From the NCBI RefSeq assembly GCF_000741705.1, contig NZ_JGZI01000002.1, forward strand, positions 124,001 to 188,000: DNA of 64,000 nt, read 5' to 3'. Below the pieces are notes generated by a model that was given only the letters and a program-made list of their open reading frames with translations, searched no databases and was not told where the DNA came from. Of this stretch, positions 18,126 through 27,355 are shown one piece after another (the stretch's first letter is position 1; every line of letters starts with the position of its first letter). This DNA is from Bifidobacterium psychraerophilum (lineage in GTDB: Bacteria; Actinomycetota; Actinomycetes; Actinomycetales; Bifidobacteriaceae). Both the position numbers and the translations under genes were made by a program.

Positions 18126-19715
18126 ATGGGGACTTCGGGGAACGAACAGTATTCCGCCCAGCGCAGCACTGCAGCCGACCAGCAGACGGCAAGTGCCTGG
18201 TCTAATCCGCTACGGGATCCGAGAGATTTGCGCATGCCGCGCGTCGCAGGTCCGTGTTCACTGGTGATTTTCGGCGTTACCGGCGATCTGGCCAAGAAGA
18301 AACTGCTACCGGCCGTGTACGATCTGGCCAACCGCGGACTGTTGCCGGCTGGATTCGGCCTGATCGGTTTCGGACGCCGTCAGTGGGACAATGAGGAATT
18401 CGCGAATTTCGCCAAGGAGAACATGAAGGCGCACTGCCGGACGCCTTTCAACGAGAAGACCTGGGAGCACCTGCACGATGGCATGCGTTTCGTCACCGGC
18501 ACCTTCGATGACTCCGAAGCCTTCACACGCCTTTCGGACACGGTTTCCGAATTGGATAGGGACCGCGGCACACGCGGCAACCACGCCTTCTACATGTCGG
18601 TACCACCGCGCGACTTCCCTCTGGTATCGAAGCAGTTGGCCGATTCCGGCCTGTCGCACTCCACCGAAGGCGCATGGCGTCGAGTGATCATCGAGAAACC
18701 TTTCGGCCATGATCTGGCAAGCGCCAAAGAGCTTGACCGCGTGGTGTCCGAAGTCTTCGAACCGGACTCCGTATTCCGCATCGACCATTACCTCGGCAAG
18801 GAAACCGTGCAGAACCTCCTGGCACTGCGCTTCGCCAACACCATGTTCGAGCCCGTGTGGAATGCGAACTACGTCAGCCACGTGCAGATCACCATGGCCG
18901 AGGACATCGGCATCGGCGGTCGAGCGGGATATTACGATGGCATCGGCGCGGCCCGCGATGTGATCCAGAACCACCTCATACAGTTGATGGCGCTTACCGC
19001 CATGGAGGAGCCCGTCTCCTTCTCCGCAGGGGATCTTACCGCCGAAAAGCGTAAAGTGCTTTCCGCCGTGAGGCTGCCCAAGAACCTGGCCGAGCACACC
19101 GCTCGCGGTCAATACTCCGCAGGATGGCAAGGCTCCGACAAGGTGCTCGGCTATCTTGATGAAAAAGGCATCAGCCGGGATTCGACGACCGAGACCTATG
19201 CCGCCATCCGCCTGGATGTCGATACACGACGTTGGGCCGGGGTACCCTTCTATCTGCGAACGGGCAAAAGACTCGGCAAGCGCGTCACCGAAATAGCCGT
19301 GGCCTTCAAGCCTGCGCCGCATCTTCCCTTCGAAACGACCGCGACCCGTGAACTCGGCGCCAACGCCGTCGTGATCCGGGTGCAGCCAGACGAAGGCGTG
19401 ACCATACGATTCGGCGCCAAAGTGCCCGGAACGGCCATGGAAGTACGCGATGTGAGCATGGACTTCAGCTATGGACGCTCATTCACCGAGGCCTCGCCCG
19501 AAGCATACGAACGTTTGATCCTCGATGTGCTGCTGGGCGATCCGCCATTGTTCCCAACCACAGAAGAAGTCAATCTTTCCTGGAACATCCTCGATCCGAT
19601 CGAAGATTACTGGAGCACACTCGGACAGCCGCAACCCTACCGGGCAGGAACCTGGGGACCGGCACAGGCCGATGAGATGCTCGCACGCGATGGAAACCAC
19701 TGGAGGATGCCATGA
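18126..19715 (+). CDS. zwf: Glucose-6-phosphate 1-dehydrogenase
   Basis: A 529-residue enzyme that oxidises glucose 6-phosphate to 6-phosphogluconolactone with NADP+. The nucleotide loop is VIFGVTGDLAKKKLLPAVYDLANRG at about residues 41-65, and the active-site peptide is RIDHYLGKE at about residue 218-226. AAGGGG lies 4 bases before the ATG. It overlaps opcA by 4 bases and is followed by pgl, so the first two steps of the oxidative pentose phosphate route are made together. Some 35 residues precede the enzyme core, as in actinobacterial forms. Confidence 0.97.
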   Translation: MGTSGNEQYSAQRSTAADQQTASAWSNPLRDPRDLRMPRVAGPCSLVIFGVTGDLAKKKLLPAVYDLANRGLLPAGFGLIGFGRRQWDNEEFANFAKENMKAHCRTPFNEKTWEHLHDGMRFVTGTFDDSEAFTRLSDTVSELDRDRGTRGNHAFYMSVPPRDFPLVSKQLADSGLSHSTEGAWRRVIIEKPFGHDLASAKELDRVVSEVFEPDSVFRIDHYLGKETVQNLLALRFANTMFEPVWNANYVSHVQITMAEDIGIGGRAGYYDGIGAARDVIQNHLIQLMALTAMEEPVSFSAGDLTAEKRKVLSAVRLPKNLAEHTARGQYSAGWQGSDKVLGYLDEKGISRDSTTETYAAIRLDVDTRRWAGVPFYLRTGKRLGKRVTEIAVAFKPAPHLPFETTATRELGANAVVIRVQPDEGVTIRFGAKVPGTAMEVRDVSMDFSYGRSFTEASPEAYERLILDVLLGDPPLFPTTEEVNLSWNILDPIEDYWSTLGQPQPYRAGTWGPAQADEMLARDGNHWRMP

Positions 19716-20638
19716 TCGTCGAAATGCCGGATACCGCCACCGCGGAAATCTCAAGAAAAATCGATGCGCTGCACGAAGAACGCGGAGAAGCGGCACTTGG
19801 CCGCGTGCTCACGCTGCTGATCAGCACTTCCGAGGAGGAGCTTGAGGAAGCGCTGGAAACGGCCAACGCCGCCAGCAGGGAGCATCCCTGCCGTGTGATC
19901 GCCATCGTGACCGACGGCTCGGATGCAGGCGAACATTCCAAACTCGACGCCCAGGTGCGTTTCGGAGCGGATGCAGGTGCAGGCGAAATCGTGGTGCTCA
20001 AGCCCTTCGACGGTTTGAAGCGTCACCTGGACACCCTCGTCATCCCGCTGCTGGTGCCGGATGCACCCGTCGTCGCCTGGTGGCCCTCCAAGGCGCCGGA
20101 AGATCCTTCGAAGGACCCCATCGGGAAGATGGCTCGAAGCCGCATCACCGATGCGATCCGTTCAGCCAACCCGGACGCGTCATTCACCGCCCTGCGCGCC
20201 CATTGGTCATGCCACGATATCGATATGTCCTGGACGCGCCTGACCGTCTGGCGCGCGATGCTCGCATCCATGCTGGACCAGCCACCGCATCTGCCGATCA
20301 CATCGGTACGCGTGCAAGGCCAGTCCCACTACATCCCACTGGATCTGCTCGCCGCGTGGCTCGCCGTCCGCCTGGACGTCCCGGTCACCATCGAACGCAG
20401 CGACGATCTGAACGCCATCACCGGCGTCTTCTTCGAGCGTGAGAACGGTGTGCTCAGCATGGAGCGTCCTTACGAGGATCAGGCGACCATCTGCCAGCCT
20501 GGGGAATCCCAGCAGGACGTGGCCATGCCCATGAGAACGCTGGAGGAATGCCTCAGCGAGGAGATGCGACGCCTTGACCCGGATGAGGTGTATGCGGAGG
20601 TCATCACCAAAGGCTGGGGTATGGTCGACCACGAATAA
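19712..20638 (+). CDS. opcA: Glucose-6-phosphate dehydrogenase assembly protein OpcA
   Basis: A 308-residue OpcA-family protein, with the N-terminal MIVEMPDTATAEISRKIDALHEERG, VIAIVTDGSD, and PLLVPDAPVVAWWPSKAPEDPSKDPIG stretches that mark the family. It helps G6PD assemble or respond to redox state, and occurs in cyanobacteria and actinobacteria. The start overlaps the zwf stop (ATGA) with GGAGG just upstream. It has no known catalytic residues. Confidence 0.95.
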   Translation: MIVEMPDTATAEISRKIDALHEERGEAALGRVLTLLISTSEEELEEALETANAASREHPCRVIAIVTDGSDAGEHSKLDAQVRFGADAGAGEIVVLKPFDGLKRHLDTLVIPLLVPDAPVVAWWPSKAPEDPSKDPIGKMARSRITDAIRSANPDASFTALRAHWSCHDIDMSWTRLTVWRAMLASMLDQPPHLPITSVRVQGQSHYIPLDLLAAWLAVRLDVPVTIERSDDLNAITGVFFERENGVLSMERPYEDQATICQPGESQQDVAMPMRTLEECLSEEMRRLDPDEVYAEVITKGWGMVDHE

Positions 20639-20688
20639 ACAGCCGGCCAAGCAGGAACGCACACCCACCAGATAGGAATCAGGACACA

Positions 20689-21480
20689 TTGCCTCAACGA
20701 CTTGCCATTGCATACCCGAATCCCGAGCTGCTGCACACCGCCATCGCATCTCGGCTTCTCATCGAGATCGGCGACCGGATCGCCACGCAGCACAGGGCCG
20801 ACATCGCGCTGACCGGTGGCACTGATGGCAATGCCGTACTCAGGCATATCGCCAGCAACCCCCTGAACGAAGCCGTGGATTGGAGCTGCGTGCACCTCTG
20901 GTGGGGCGACGAACGATTCGTCCCGGCGGACAGCGATGACCGGAACGCCAAACAGGCACGAGAGGCATGGTTCGGGGACCTGGTCTCACAAGGGCTGCTG
21001 CCAGAATCGCATATCCACGAAATGCCTGCGGATCAGCGGAAGCCTCAGGAGATCGCCGTGGCGAACCCTGAGGAGAACGACCATCTCCTCGACCAGGCCG
21101 CGAACACCTACCAACAGGAACTCATCCGTGAACTCGGTGACAACCCGGCATTCGATGTGGCGATGTTCGGCGTGGGCCCCGATGGTCATTTCGCATCGCT
21201 CTTCCCCGACTTTCCGCAAGTCGTCATCAACGATCCGGATGTATTCGTCACCGGTGTCAGCGATTCGCCCAAAATGCCGCCATTGCGTCTGAGCCTCACC
21301 GTGCCCTTCATCAGACGCAGCAGAAAACTCTGGATACTCGCATCCTCACCACGCAAAGCACCCGCAGTGCGCAGCGCGTTATCCTCGGTGAACAACCCGC
21401 ATGTGCCAAGCTCCTTCGCCAGCGGCACCCAGGAGACCTTGTGGCTCCTCGATGAGGAAGCCGCCGCCTCCACCCTGTGA
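20689..21480 (+). CDS. pgl: 6-Phosphogluconolactonase
   Basis: A 263-residue enzyme of the Pgl/NagB-like fold that hydrolyses 6-phosphogluconolactone. The motifs WSCVHLWWGDERFVPADSDDRNA (with the ERFVP core) and FDVAMFGVGPDGHFASLFP (GxGxDGHxASLFP) are clear. It starts with TTG; AGGA lies 6 bases upstream and no ATG fits. It is the third gene of the zwf-opcA-pgl operon, 50 bases after opcA. Confidence 0.95.
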   Translation: MPQRLAIAYPNPELLHTAIASRLLIEIGDRIATQHRADIALTGGTDGNAVLRHIASNPLNEAVDWSCVHLWWGDERFVPADSDDRNAKQAREAWFGDLVSQGLLPESHIHEMPADQRKPQEIAVANPEENDHLLDQAANTYQQELIRELGDNPAFDVAMFGVGPDGHFASLFPDFPQVVINDPDVFVTGVSDSPKMPPLRLSLTVPFIRRSRKLWILASSPRKAPAVRSALSSVNNPHVPSSFASGTQETLWLLDEEAAASTL

Positions 21481-21678
21481 CGGGCCTATCCGTGCAGTTA
21501 TGGCCTCATCCCCATTCCAGGGGTGTGGGAGAGGCGTGGAACAGGGCACCGCGAAGTCGTCAGGAATAACGAAAGGGCCACAGCAAGGCCAATGTGGGCC
21601 TGCTGTGTCCACGTAAGAGGAAAAAGTCAGGGGTATGACGCGCGGCAATCGCCACGTGATTCTTCGCGCCGTTAGCAG
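21481..21678. other. Gap between pgl and the gnd 3' array
   Basis: About 200 bases after the pgl stop. Apart from the weak stem at 21576-21610 nothing is recognisable. Short frames on both strands are not supported. Confidence 0.4.
21576..21610 (+). terminator. Possible terminator of zwf-opcA-pgl
   Basis: GGCCACAGCA (21576-21585) pairs with TGCTGTGTCC (21601-21610) with one mismatch, and GGCC (21587-21590) with GGCC (21597-21600) inside. No T tract follows. Confidence 0.45.
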
Positions 21679-21746
21679 GTGCTCACTTCGCCTACGGGAA
21701 ACCCACAGGCTTCCCGTTTAACGGCTCAGCCATGATGCTGATGGAG
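21679..21746. repeat. Hairpin module next to the gnd array, related to the PMT 3' module
   Basis: It contains CTCACTTCGCCT, then a hairpin (ACGGGAAACCC at 21695-21705 with GGCTTCCCGT at 21709-21718) and then AACGGCTCAGCCAT. The same two boxes flank a hairpin of different sequence at 38661-38716, next to the duplicated PMT gene end. It is the left border of the gnd 3'-end array. Confidence 0.6.
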
Positions 21747-22085
21747 ATCAGCCCTGCTCGATTTCCTTCTGGCCCGGTTCTGACCCCGCAACCAAGGACC
21801 GCAAGACGCGGTCCCAACAATTGCTCGCAGCCCCGCAGGGACCGCTCACACAGAACCTGACGGCAGTCCACAGGACTGCCGCCTCCCCAAGGAAATCAGC
21901 CCTGCTCGATTTCCTTCTGGCCCGGTTCTGACCCAGCAACAAACGACCGCGCCACAGACGCACGGCCTCAACAATTGCTCGCAGCCCCGCAAGGGCCGCT
22001 CACACAGAACCTGACGACAGTCCACAGGACTGCCGCCTCCCGAAGGAAATCAGCCCTGCTCGATTTCCTTCTGGCCCGGTTCTGC
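21747..22085 (-). repeat. Array of three gnd 3'-end copies with structured spacers
   Basis: The last 34 coding bases and stop of gnd (read on the minus strand, ending EPGQKEIEQG-stop) occur three times: in the gene (stop at 22050-22052) and as copies ending near 21895 and 21747. The repeat distances are 154 and 148 bases. Both spacers have a hairpin around GGACTG/CAGTCC (22016-22034 and 21861-21881), the bases CTCACACAG, and a second stem whose sides differ between copies yet still pair. The gene end itself forms a hairpin over the stop codon (AAGGAAATC with GATTTCCTT). No open frame fits. See findings. Confidence 0.8.
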
Positions 22086-23519
22086 CCACAAGGTATGGAA
22101 TGCGCCGGATTCATCGACGCGGAAGTAGGTGTGAGCTCCGAAGAGATCGCGCTGTCCTTGGATCAGGGCCGCGGGGAGACGCTTCGAACGCAGACCGTCG
22201 TAGTATGCCAGGGAGCTGGAGAACATGGGTACAGGGACCCCGGCTTCGGCGGCCTTCGACACCACGCGGCGCCATGAGGTCTGGGCTTTGGCGACAGCAT
22301 CCTTGAAGAAGGGATCGAAGAGCAGCGATCCGAAGGTCTCGGAGGAATCATAGGCGTCTGAAATACGATTCAGGAACTTCGCGCGGATGATGCAGCCACC
22401 GCGCCAGATGCGAGCCACCGCACCCAAATCGATGTCCCAACCATACTGCTTGGCACCCTTTTCGATCTCGTTGAATCCCTGTGCATAGGCGACGATCTTC
22501 GATGCGTACAGGGCCTGACGAACGTCCTCGATGAAGGCCTTGCGCGACTCATCATCCTTGAGTGCCTCGGCGAATGCACCCTCCGGATCCGGACCTTCCA
22601 ACCCCTTGCTGGCAGCCTCATCACGCAATGCGGCCTCCGAGGAGAGCCCACGGGCGAATACGGCCTCACCGATACCGGTTACCGGGGTGCCGAGCGACAG
22701 CGCGGTCTGCACCGTCCATGTGCCGGTGCCCTTCATACCCGCCTGATCGACGACGATATCGACGAAAGGCTTGCCGGTTTTGGCGTCCTTATGCCCCAGG
22801 ACCTCGGCCGTGATTTCGATGAGGTAGGAGTTCAGGTCGCCCTTGTTCCACTCAGCGAACACTTCGGCGATCTCGGATGGCTCCATGCCAAGACCTCGGC
22901 GGAGCAGATCGTAGCTTTCCGCGATGACCTGCATATCGGCGTATTCGATGCCGTTGTGCACCATCTTGACGAAATGACCGGCGCCATCGGTGCCGATATG
23001 GGTCACGCAGGGCTCACCTTCGGCCACGGCGGCGATGCTCTTGAGAATCGGGCCCAGGGTCTTCCAGGACTCGTCCGTTCCACCCGGCATCATCGAGGGT
23101 CCCTTGAGGGCGCCCTCCTCGCCACCGGAGATACCGCAGCCGACGAAGTGCAGGCCGCGCGCGCGGATGTCCTTCTCGCGGCGGATGGTGTCTTCGAAGT
23201 ATGCGTTGCCGCCGTCGACGATGATGTCTCCGGGTTCCATCGCATCCGCGAGTTCATTGATGACGGCATCGGTCGGCGCACCGGCCTTGACCATGATGAT
23301 TGCGGTGCGGGGCTTCGCCAGGGAGGAGACGAACTCCTCAACGGTTTTGGCCGGGATGAACGCCCCTTCGGAACCGTGCTCCGCGATCAGCGCCTCCGTG
23401 CGTGAATAATGACGGTTGTATACAGCCACGGTGTTGCCGTGATGCGCCAGGTTCCTTGAAAGGCTCGCTCCCATGGCGGCAAGGCCCACCACTCCGATAT
23501 TCGCTTGTTCTTCGCTCAT
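22050..23519 (-). CDS. gnd: 6-Phosphogluconate dehydrogenase, decarboxylating
   Basis: A 489-residue enzyme that makes ribulose 5-phosphate and CO2 from 6-phosphogluconate. The NADP loop is IGVVGLAAMGASLSRNLAHHG with NRHYSRTEAL after it (a non-acidic residue at the end of strand two favours NADP), and VGCGISGGEEGALKGPSMMPGG plus VHNGIEYADMQ are substrate motifs. AAAGGG lies 7 bases before the ATG at 23519; a TTG at 23534 is possible. It is convergent with zwf-opcA-pgl. The gene's last codons are copied twice in the gap downstream. Confidence 0.96.
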   Translation of the reverse strand: MSEEQANIGVVGLAAMGASLSRNLAHHGNTVAVYNRHYSRTEALIAEHGSEGAFIPAKTVEEFVSSLAKPRTAIIMVKAGAPTDAVINELADAMEPGDIIVDGGNAYFEDTIRREKDIRARGLHFVGCGISGGEEGALKGPSMMPGGTDESWKTLGPILKSIAAVAEGEPCVTHIGTDGAGHFVKMVHNGIEYADMQVIAESYDLLRRGLGMEPSEIAEVFAEWNKGDLNSYLIEITAEVLGHKDAKTGKPFVDIVVDQAGMKGTGTWTVQTALSLGTPVTGIGEAVFARGLSSEAALRDEAASKGLEGPDPEGAFAEALKDDESRKAFIEDVRQALYASKIVAYAQGFNEIEKGAKQYGWDIDLGAVARIWRGGCIIRAKFLNRISDAYDSSETFGSLLFDPFFKDAVAKAQTSWRRVVSKAAEAGVPVPMFSSSLAYYDGLRSKRLPAALIQGQRDLFGAHTYFRVDESGAFHTLWAEPGQKEIEQG

Positions 23520-23611
23520 CCCATACCCTTTCAATTACGATATTCGTCCCAGCTACCGTCTGCGGACTCCCCAAACAGTGTATTGCCCTTCGAGGTGTGC
23601 AGGCTGTGCTT

Positions 23612-24481
23612 TCACAACTCGCGCAAGGAATACTCCCCTGTTTGGTTAGACGCGACGAGCATCTGGTTGTTCTTCAAATCTTTCCAGCCATCTTCGGTAC
23701 GCTGCTCAAAGCCTGATGATGCCACGACGACGCCCGCGGGCTTGTTGGCGTCATCGGGGATCTCCCGGTATCTGATCACACGGTAATCATCCACGTATTC
23801 CGACTGGTCGTAACGCTCATAGATATCGGCGATGCGGGGCGGGATATCGGTGCGTCCGGCGGCCCTCAAGCATACGAGCTCGTTCTGGCTCTGCACGATG
23901 CAGTTGTACGAGGACTTCGGGTAGCTTTTCCTCAGATCGGCGACCGCCTGCGCCACCGCCTGCGCCAATGCGTACCCCTCGCCGACGTGCCTGAGCACCA
24001 GTGAGAAGAAGAGGGCGGAATCGCTTTTGCCACCGGTTTCAAGCATCAGATTCTCATCGAAATCGAAATCACGATTATCGATGATGTTGACTCCCCGGTC
24101 ATCGCTGATATCGCCGTTGTGGATGAAGCTCAGCCCATCCGCGAAGAAGGGCTGCTGGTTCTCCATGATCAGCGGGAGATTCGATGAGGCCAGACGCAAA
24201 TGGAACAATCCACCGCGGGCACCCTGCTCGGACATGGTTTCGAAAGCAGGGTCGAAGTGGGCGGCGAGGGTCGAACGATAGAAATTCGCCGCCGTCTCGG
24301 GCGTGGGGGCTCCACCGTCGCGCTTATGCGCGCCTTCGGGCGGCTGTGCCAGCAGTGAGGCTCCCCAACCATCGTTATGGATTCTCGAAATCGAACGGAA
24401 TTGGGCGACATCCTTCTTCCCGATCACATCGCTCAGACTCATATTGCTTCCGTTGGTGGCATACCCCAGTAATCTGCACAT
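23612..24481 (-). CDS. Class II glutamine amidotransferase (YafJ/GATase_4-like)
   Basis: A 289-residue protein. After the start Met comes Cys2 (MCRLLGYATNG), the N-terminal nucleophile of class II glutamine amidotransferases. Further signs are RIHNDGWGASLL, HLRLASSNLPLIMENQQPFFADGLSFIHNGDI, which are the Asn/Asp and glutamine pocket motifs. The synthase half is missing, so ammonia may go to a partner or the protein may hydrolyse another amide, as in the YafJ/DUG3 group. It stands alone between gnd and the potassium transporter. Confidence 0.88.
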   Translation of the reverse strand: MCRLLGYATNGSNMSLSDVIGKKDVAQFRSISRIHNDGWGASLLAQPPEGAHKRDGGAPTPETAANFYRSTLAAHFDPAFETMSEQGARGGLFHLRLASSNLPLIMENQQPFFADGLSFIHNGDISDDRGVNIIDNRDFDFDENLMLETGGKSDSALFFSLVLRHVGEGYALAQAVAQAVADLRKSYPKSSYNCIVQSQNELVCLRAAGRTDIPPRIADIYERYDQSEYVDDYRVIRYREIPDDANKPAGVVVASSGFEQRTEDGWKDLKNNQMLVASNQTGEYSLREL

Positions 24482-24552
24482 ATCACTTCACTCTAACGCA
24501 TCGGAATAGCTGCTTGCCCGCTCATCTCAGATCATGCTGATCGCGAGCGAAT

Positions 24553-27078
24553 CTATTCCTTGTTGTCTTTGGCTTCCTTCGAATCCTTCTTGTCCTTCTT
24601 GGCCTCCTGCAACATGGCCTGCTGACGTTTCGTCCTGCGAAGGGTCACCCGCTGCAGACGCGGCACTCTGCGCGTCGTGACGAAGAGCGGCTGCACCTCG
24701 ACGATTGGGTTGTAGGGCGCCAGTCCGAACCATTTGACCGGCGATCCGGCGACATGCCTGATCGCATATTTGACCTGCAAGGCAAGCGCCCTGCCGGTGG
24801 TGATCTTCGACTCGGGCATCAGGGCCTTATGGATCAGGATGTACTTGATCGTACCGATCTGCGGATCCTCATCGACCTTGGGATATACCGAGGTCTGTTG
24901 GGGCATTTCACCGCTGTCGATCAGCTCATGCATGATCTGGTGCAGATAGGTCGCCACATTCTGATCGACTTTGAATCCGAGCCTCATCCTGACGCGGAAG
25001 AGATAGTTCGTCCCGAAATTCTCGACCGAGTAGTCACGGGTGAAGGGATCGTCGGTCGTCTGCACCGAAACCGCCCACCAGGCACGGGCCCTCTTGGGGT
25101 GATCGGCGAAGATCGAGAAGAAGATGTCGGTGTCCAGGCGGCACATCTCGGTATCGGAGGTGAGATACACCAGATTATCCGCGTAATACGGCACCCGGAA
25201 GTCGTTGTGCAGCATGTCGAGCGCGGGCAGGCACTCCTTCGGGGCCATATGCCTTCGTTGGGAGCGTTCTACCTTCGTGCCTTCGTTCCATGTGTACATG
25301 ATGAAGAGGATCGCCAAGGTCAGCAGCATCGTGAACCAGCCGCCATGCAGGAACTTGGCCATCGAAGCCATGAAGAAGAGCATCTGTATGGCGAGGAACA
25401 CCACCGTGAACACCACCGCCCAGAACTTCCTGCCCTTGAACCATATATAGACGGCGAGCAGCACGGTTGTGGTGATCATCGTGATGGTCAGGGCCAGACC
25501 ATACGCAGCCGCGATATGTTCGGAATCCCGGAAGATGCCCAGCACGATCAGCGTCGCGGCGCAGAGCACCATGTTGACGACCGGGATATACAGCTGGCCG
25601 CGGGTCCTCGCGGGGTAACGCACCTGCAGATGCGGCATCCAGTTGAGGCCCGTGGCCTCCGAGACCATCGTGAACGCCCCGGTGATCAGGGCCTGCGAGG
25701 CGATCACGCCTGCCGTCACCGAAAGCGCGACGGCCACGTAACGTACATTCGGGTTCATCATCTGGAAGAAAGGATTGAGATTCTGGACGTTCTTAAGATC
25801 AGGGTTGTTCTGATTGTTGAGCATCCAGGCGCCCTGGCCGAAGTAGTTGAGCACCAGCGCGATCTTGATGAACGGCCAGGTGATGTAGATATTGCCACGT
25901 CCCACATGACCCATGTCCGAATACAGTGCCTCGGCACCGGTTGTGGACAGGAAGACCGTCCCCATGATGGCCAGACCCGCGACGTTCCCCGAACTGAAGA
26001 GGAACCGCAGACCGTACATCGGGTTCAGAGCCTCGAAGACGGTCCAATCGTTGCCGAGATTGGCGACCCCGACGACCGCGAGGAAGGCGAACCAGATCAT
26101 GACCACGGTTCCGAAGACCTTGCCGATGCGCTCGGTCCCCCTCGACTGCACCGAGAACAGGATGAGAATCACCACGACGGTGATCATCAGGGTCAGGTTC
26201 TCGTTATCGTTGAAAACGGGTTCCAGCAGGGGAAGGGTCTTCAGACCCTCGACGGCTGATGAGATCGACACCGCCGGGGTGAGCACCGAATCGGCCAGGA
26301 AGGCCGCGCCACCAAGCATGGCCGGTATGACCAGCCACTTCGCATGACGCCTGACCAGGCTGTACAGCGCGAAGATGCCGCCTTCGCCCTTGTTGTCGAT
26401 GCGCAGGGCGATGAATACGTATTTGATTGTGGTGATCAGGGTGATCGACCAGAACACCAGCGAAAGCATGCCGAGCACGGCCGGACGGTCGGCGTTCCCG
26501 ATGCCGCCCTGTCCGCTGAGGAAGGTCTGCGACATATAGAGCGGGGATGTTCCGATATCGCCATACACCACGCCGAGGGCGACGATGGCCATCCCGAGAC
26601 TCACCTTGTCCGGTGAACTTTGGATCCTGATCCACAGGCGGCCCAAGGGGCCACGGCTTGATGCCTTCTTGCGCTGCGCGGCGAGTTTCATCGCCGCCTT
26701 GCGCTCCGCCTTCAGCGCGATCCGCTCCTCGCGGGTACGGGCCTGATGCGAGACCTTGGGCGCTTTGGTGATGCTCTCGGGCGGCAGGATCGAATCCTCG
26801 ATCACCGCTTTGGGCTGCTTGTTCTGGCGTTCATCGGAAGCATCCGAGGCCCCGGTCTTCACGGTTTTCTGGGCATCCGCTTTTCCGCCATCATCCGTCT
26901 TGTCGCCATTGGCACTGTCGACACCGCTGCCATCATCCGAAGGCTGCGCGCCGGTGTCATCCCCCGTACCGGCGTCGATATGGTGCCGCGATAAGTTATG
27001 GTCCGACTCGTCGCCGGTCTCCTTCTCGTCACCGATGCCACCGTCAACGGACTGTGACTCATGCTGCTTCTCAGACAT
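24553..27078 (-). CDS. KUP-family potassium transporter with acidic N-terminal extension
   Basis: An 841-residue protein. Residues 1 to about 170 are hydrophilic and acidic (Asp/Gly/Ser-rich, then Lys/Arg-rich), and the KUP core follows: GVVYGDIGTSPLYMSQTF (GDIGTSPLY, the ion-site motif of the first helix), about twelve membrane segments, ALYSDMGHVGRGNI, and a soluble C-terminal domain ending in a Lys/Asp/Glu tail. KUP proteins import K+ with H+; related Gram-positive forms are controlled by cyclic di-AMP. GGAGGGG lies just before the ATG at 27078. The N-terminal extension is long for the family. Confidence 0.93.
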   Translation of the reverse strand: MSEKQHESQSVDGGIGDEKETGDESDHNLSRHHIDAGTGDDTGAQPSDDGSGVDSANGDKTDDGGKADAQKTVKTGASDASDERQNKQPKAVIEDSILPPESITKAPKVSHQARTREERIALKAERKAAMKLAAQRKKASSRGPLGRLWIRIQSSPDKVSLGMAIVALGVVYGDIGTSPLYMSQTFLSGQGGIGNADRPAVLGMLSLVFWSITLITTIKYVFIALRIDNKGEGGIFALYSLVRRHAKWLVIPAMLGGAAFLADSVLTPAVSISSAVEGLKTLPLLEPVFNDNENLTLMITVVVILILFSVQSRGTERIGKVFGTVVMIWFAFLAVVGVANLGNDWTVFEALNPMYGLRFLFSSGNVAGLAIMGTVFLSTTGAEALYSDMGHVGRGNIYITWPFIKIALVLNYFGQGAWMLNNQNNPDLKNVQNLNPFFQMMNPNVRYVAVALSVTAGVIASQALITGAFTMVSEATGLNWMPHLQVRYPARTRGQLYIPVVNMVLCAATLIVLGIFRDSEHIAAAYGLALTITMITTTVLLAVYIWFKGRKFWAVVFTVVFLAIQMLFFMASMAKFLHGGWFTMLLTLAILFIMYTWNEGTKVERSQRRHMAPKECLPALDMLHNDFRVPYYADNLVYLTSDTEMCRLDTDIFFSIFADHPKRARAWWAVSVQTTDDPFTRDYSVENFGTNYLFRVRMRLGFKVDQNVATYLHQIMHELIDSGEMPQQTSVYPKVDEDPQIGTIKYILIHKALMPESKITTGRALALQVKYAIRHVAGSPVKWFGLAPYNPIVEVQPLFVTTRRVPRLQRVTLRRTKRQQAMLQEAKKDKKDSKEAKDNKE

Positions 27079-27355
27079 ACACCCCTCCAATGGCAGGTCA
27101 AGCGCGCTGCCTACGCGTTTTTTCACACGTCCGCATTACGTTAGCACCTGTGGTGCCCACTATCTACCCGAAAACTTCACAGTAGTGCTCAAGCCCTGTG
27201 CCCATTGGCTTCCTGGTATTTGCCCGTCGGCTGACACACCCGCTCGATGCACCCCGGAAACACCGGCCTGAGCATACCCGTAGGAGGCGTGGGAAAGCGG
27301 GTACCGTGAGGTGTGGATGAACAAGCGGAGCTGTCGGCGCAGCGTGGCAAGGTAC

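Noticed and set aside
21747-22085. CRISPR array at the gnd end
   Set aside because: Only three repeats, 148-154 bases apart, with related rather than unique spacers, and the repeat is the end of gnd. No cas gene is near.
24754-26259. A 501-codon frame antisense to the KUP transporter gene
   Set aside because: Composition rich in His, Arg, Asp and Gly with no domain; the KUP frame on the other strand is certain.
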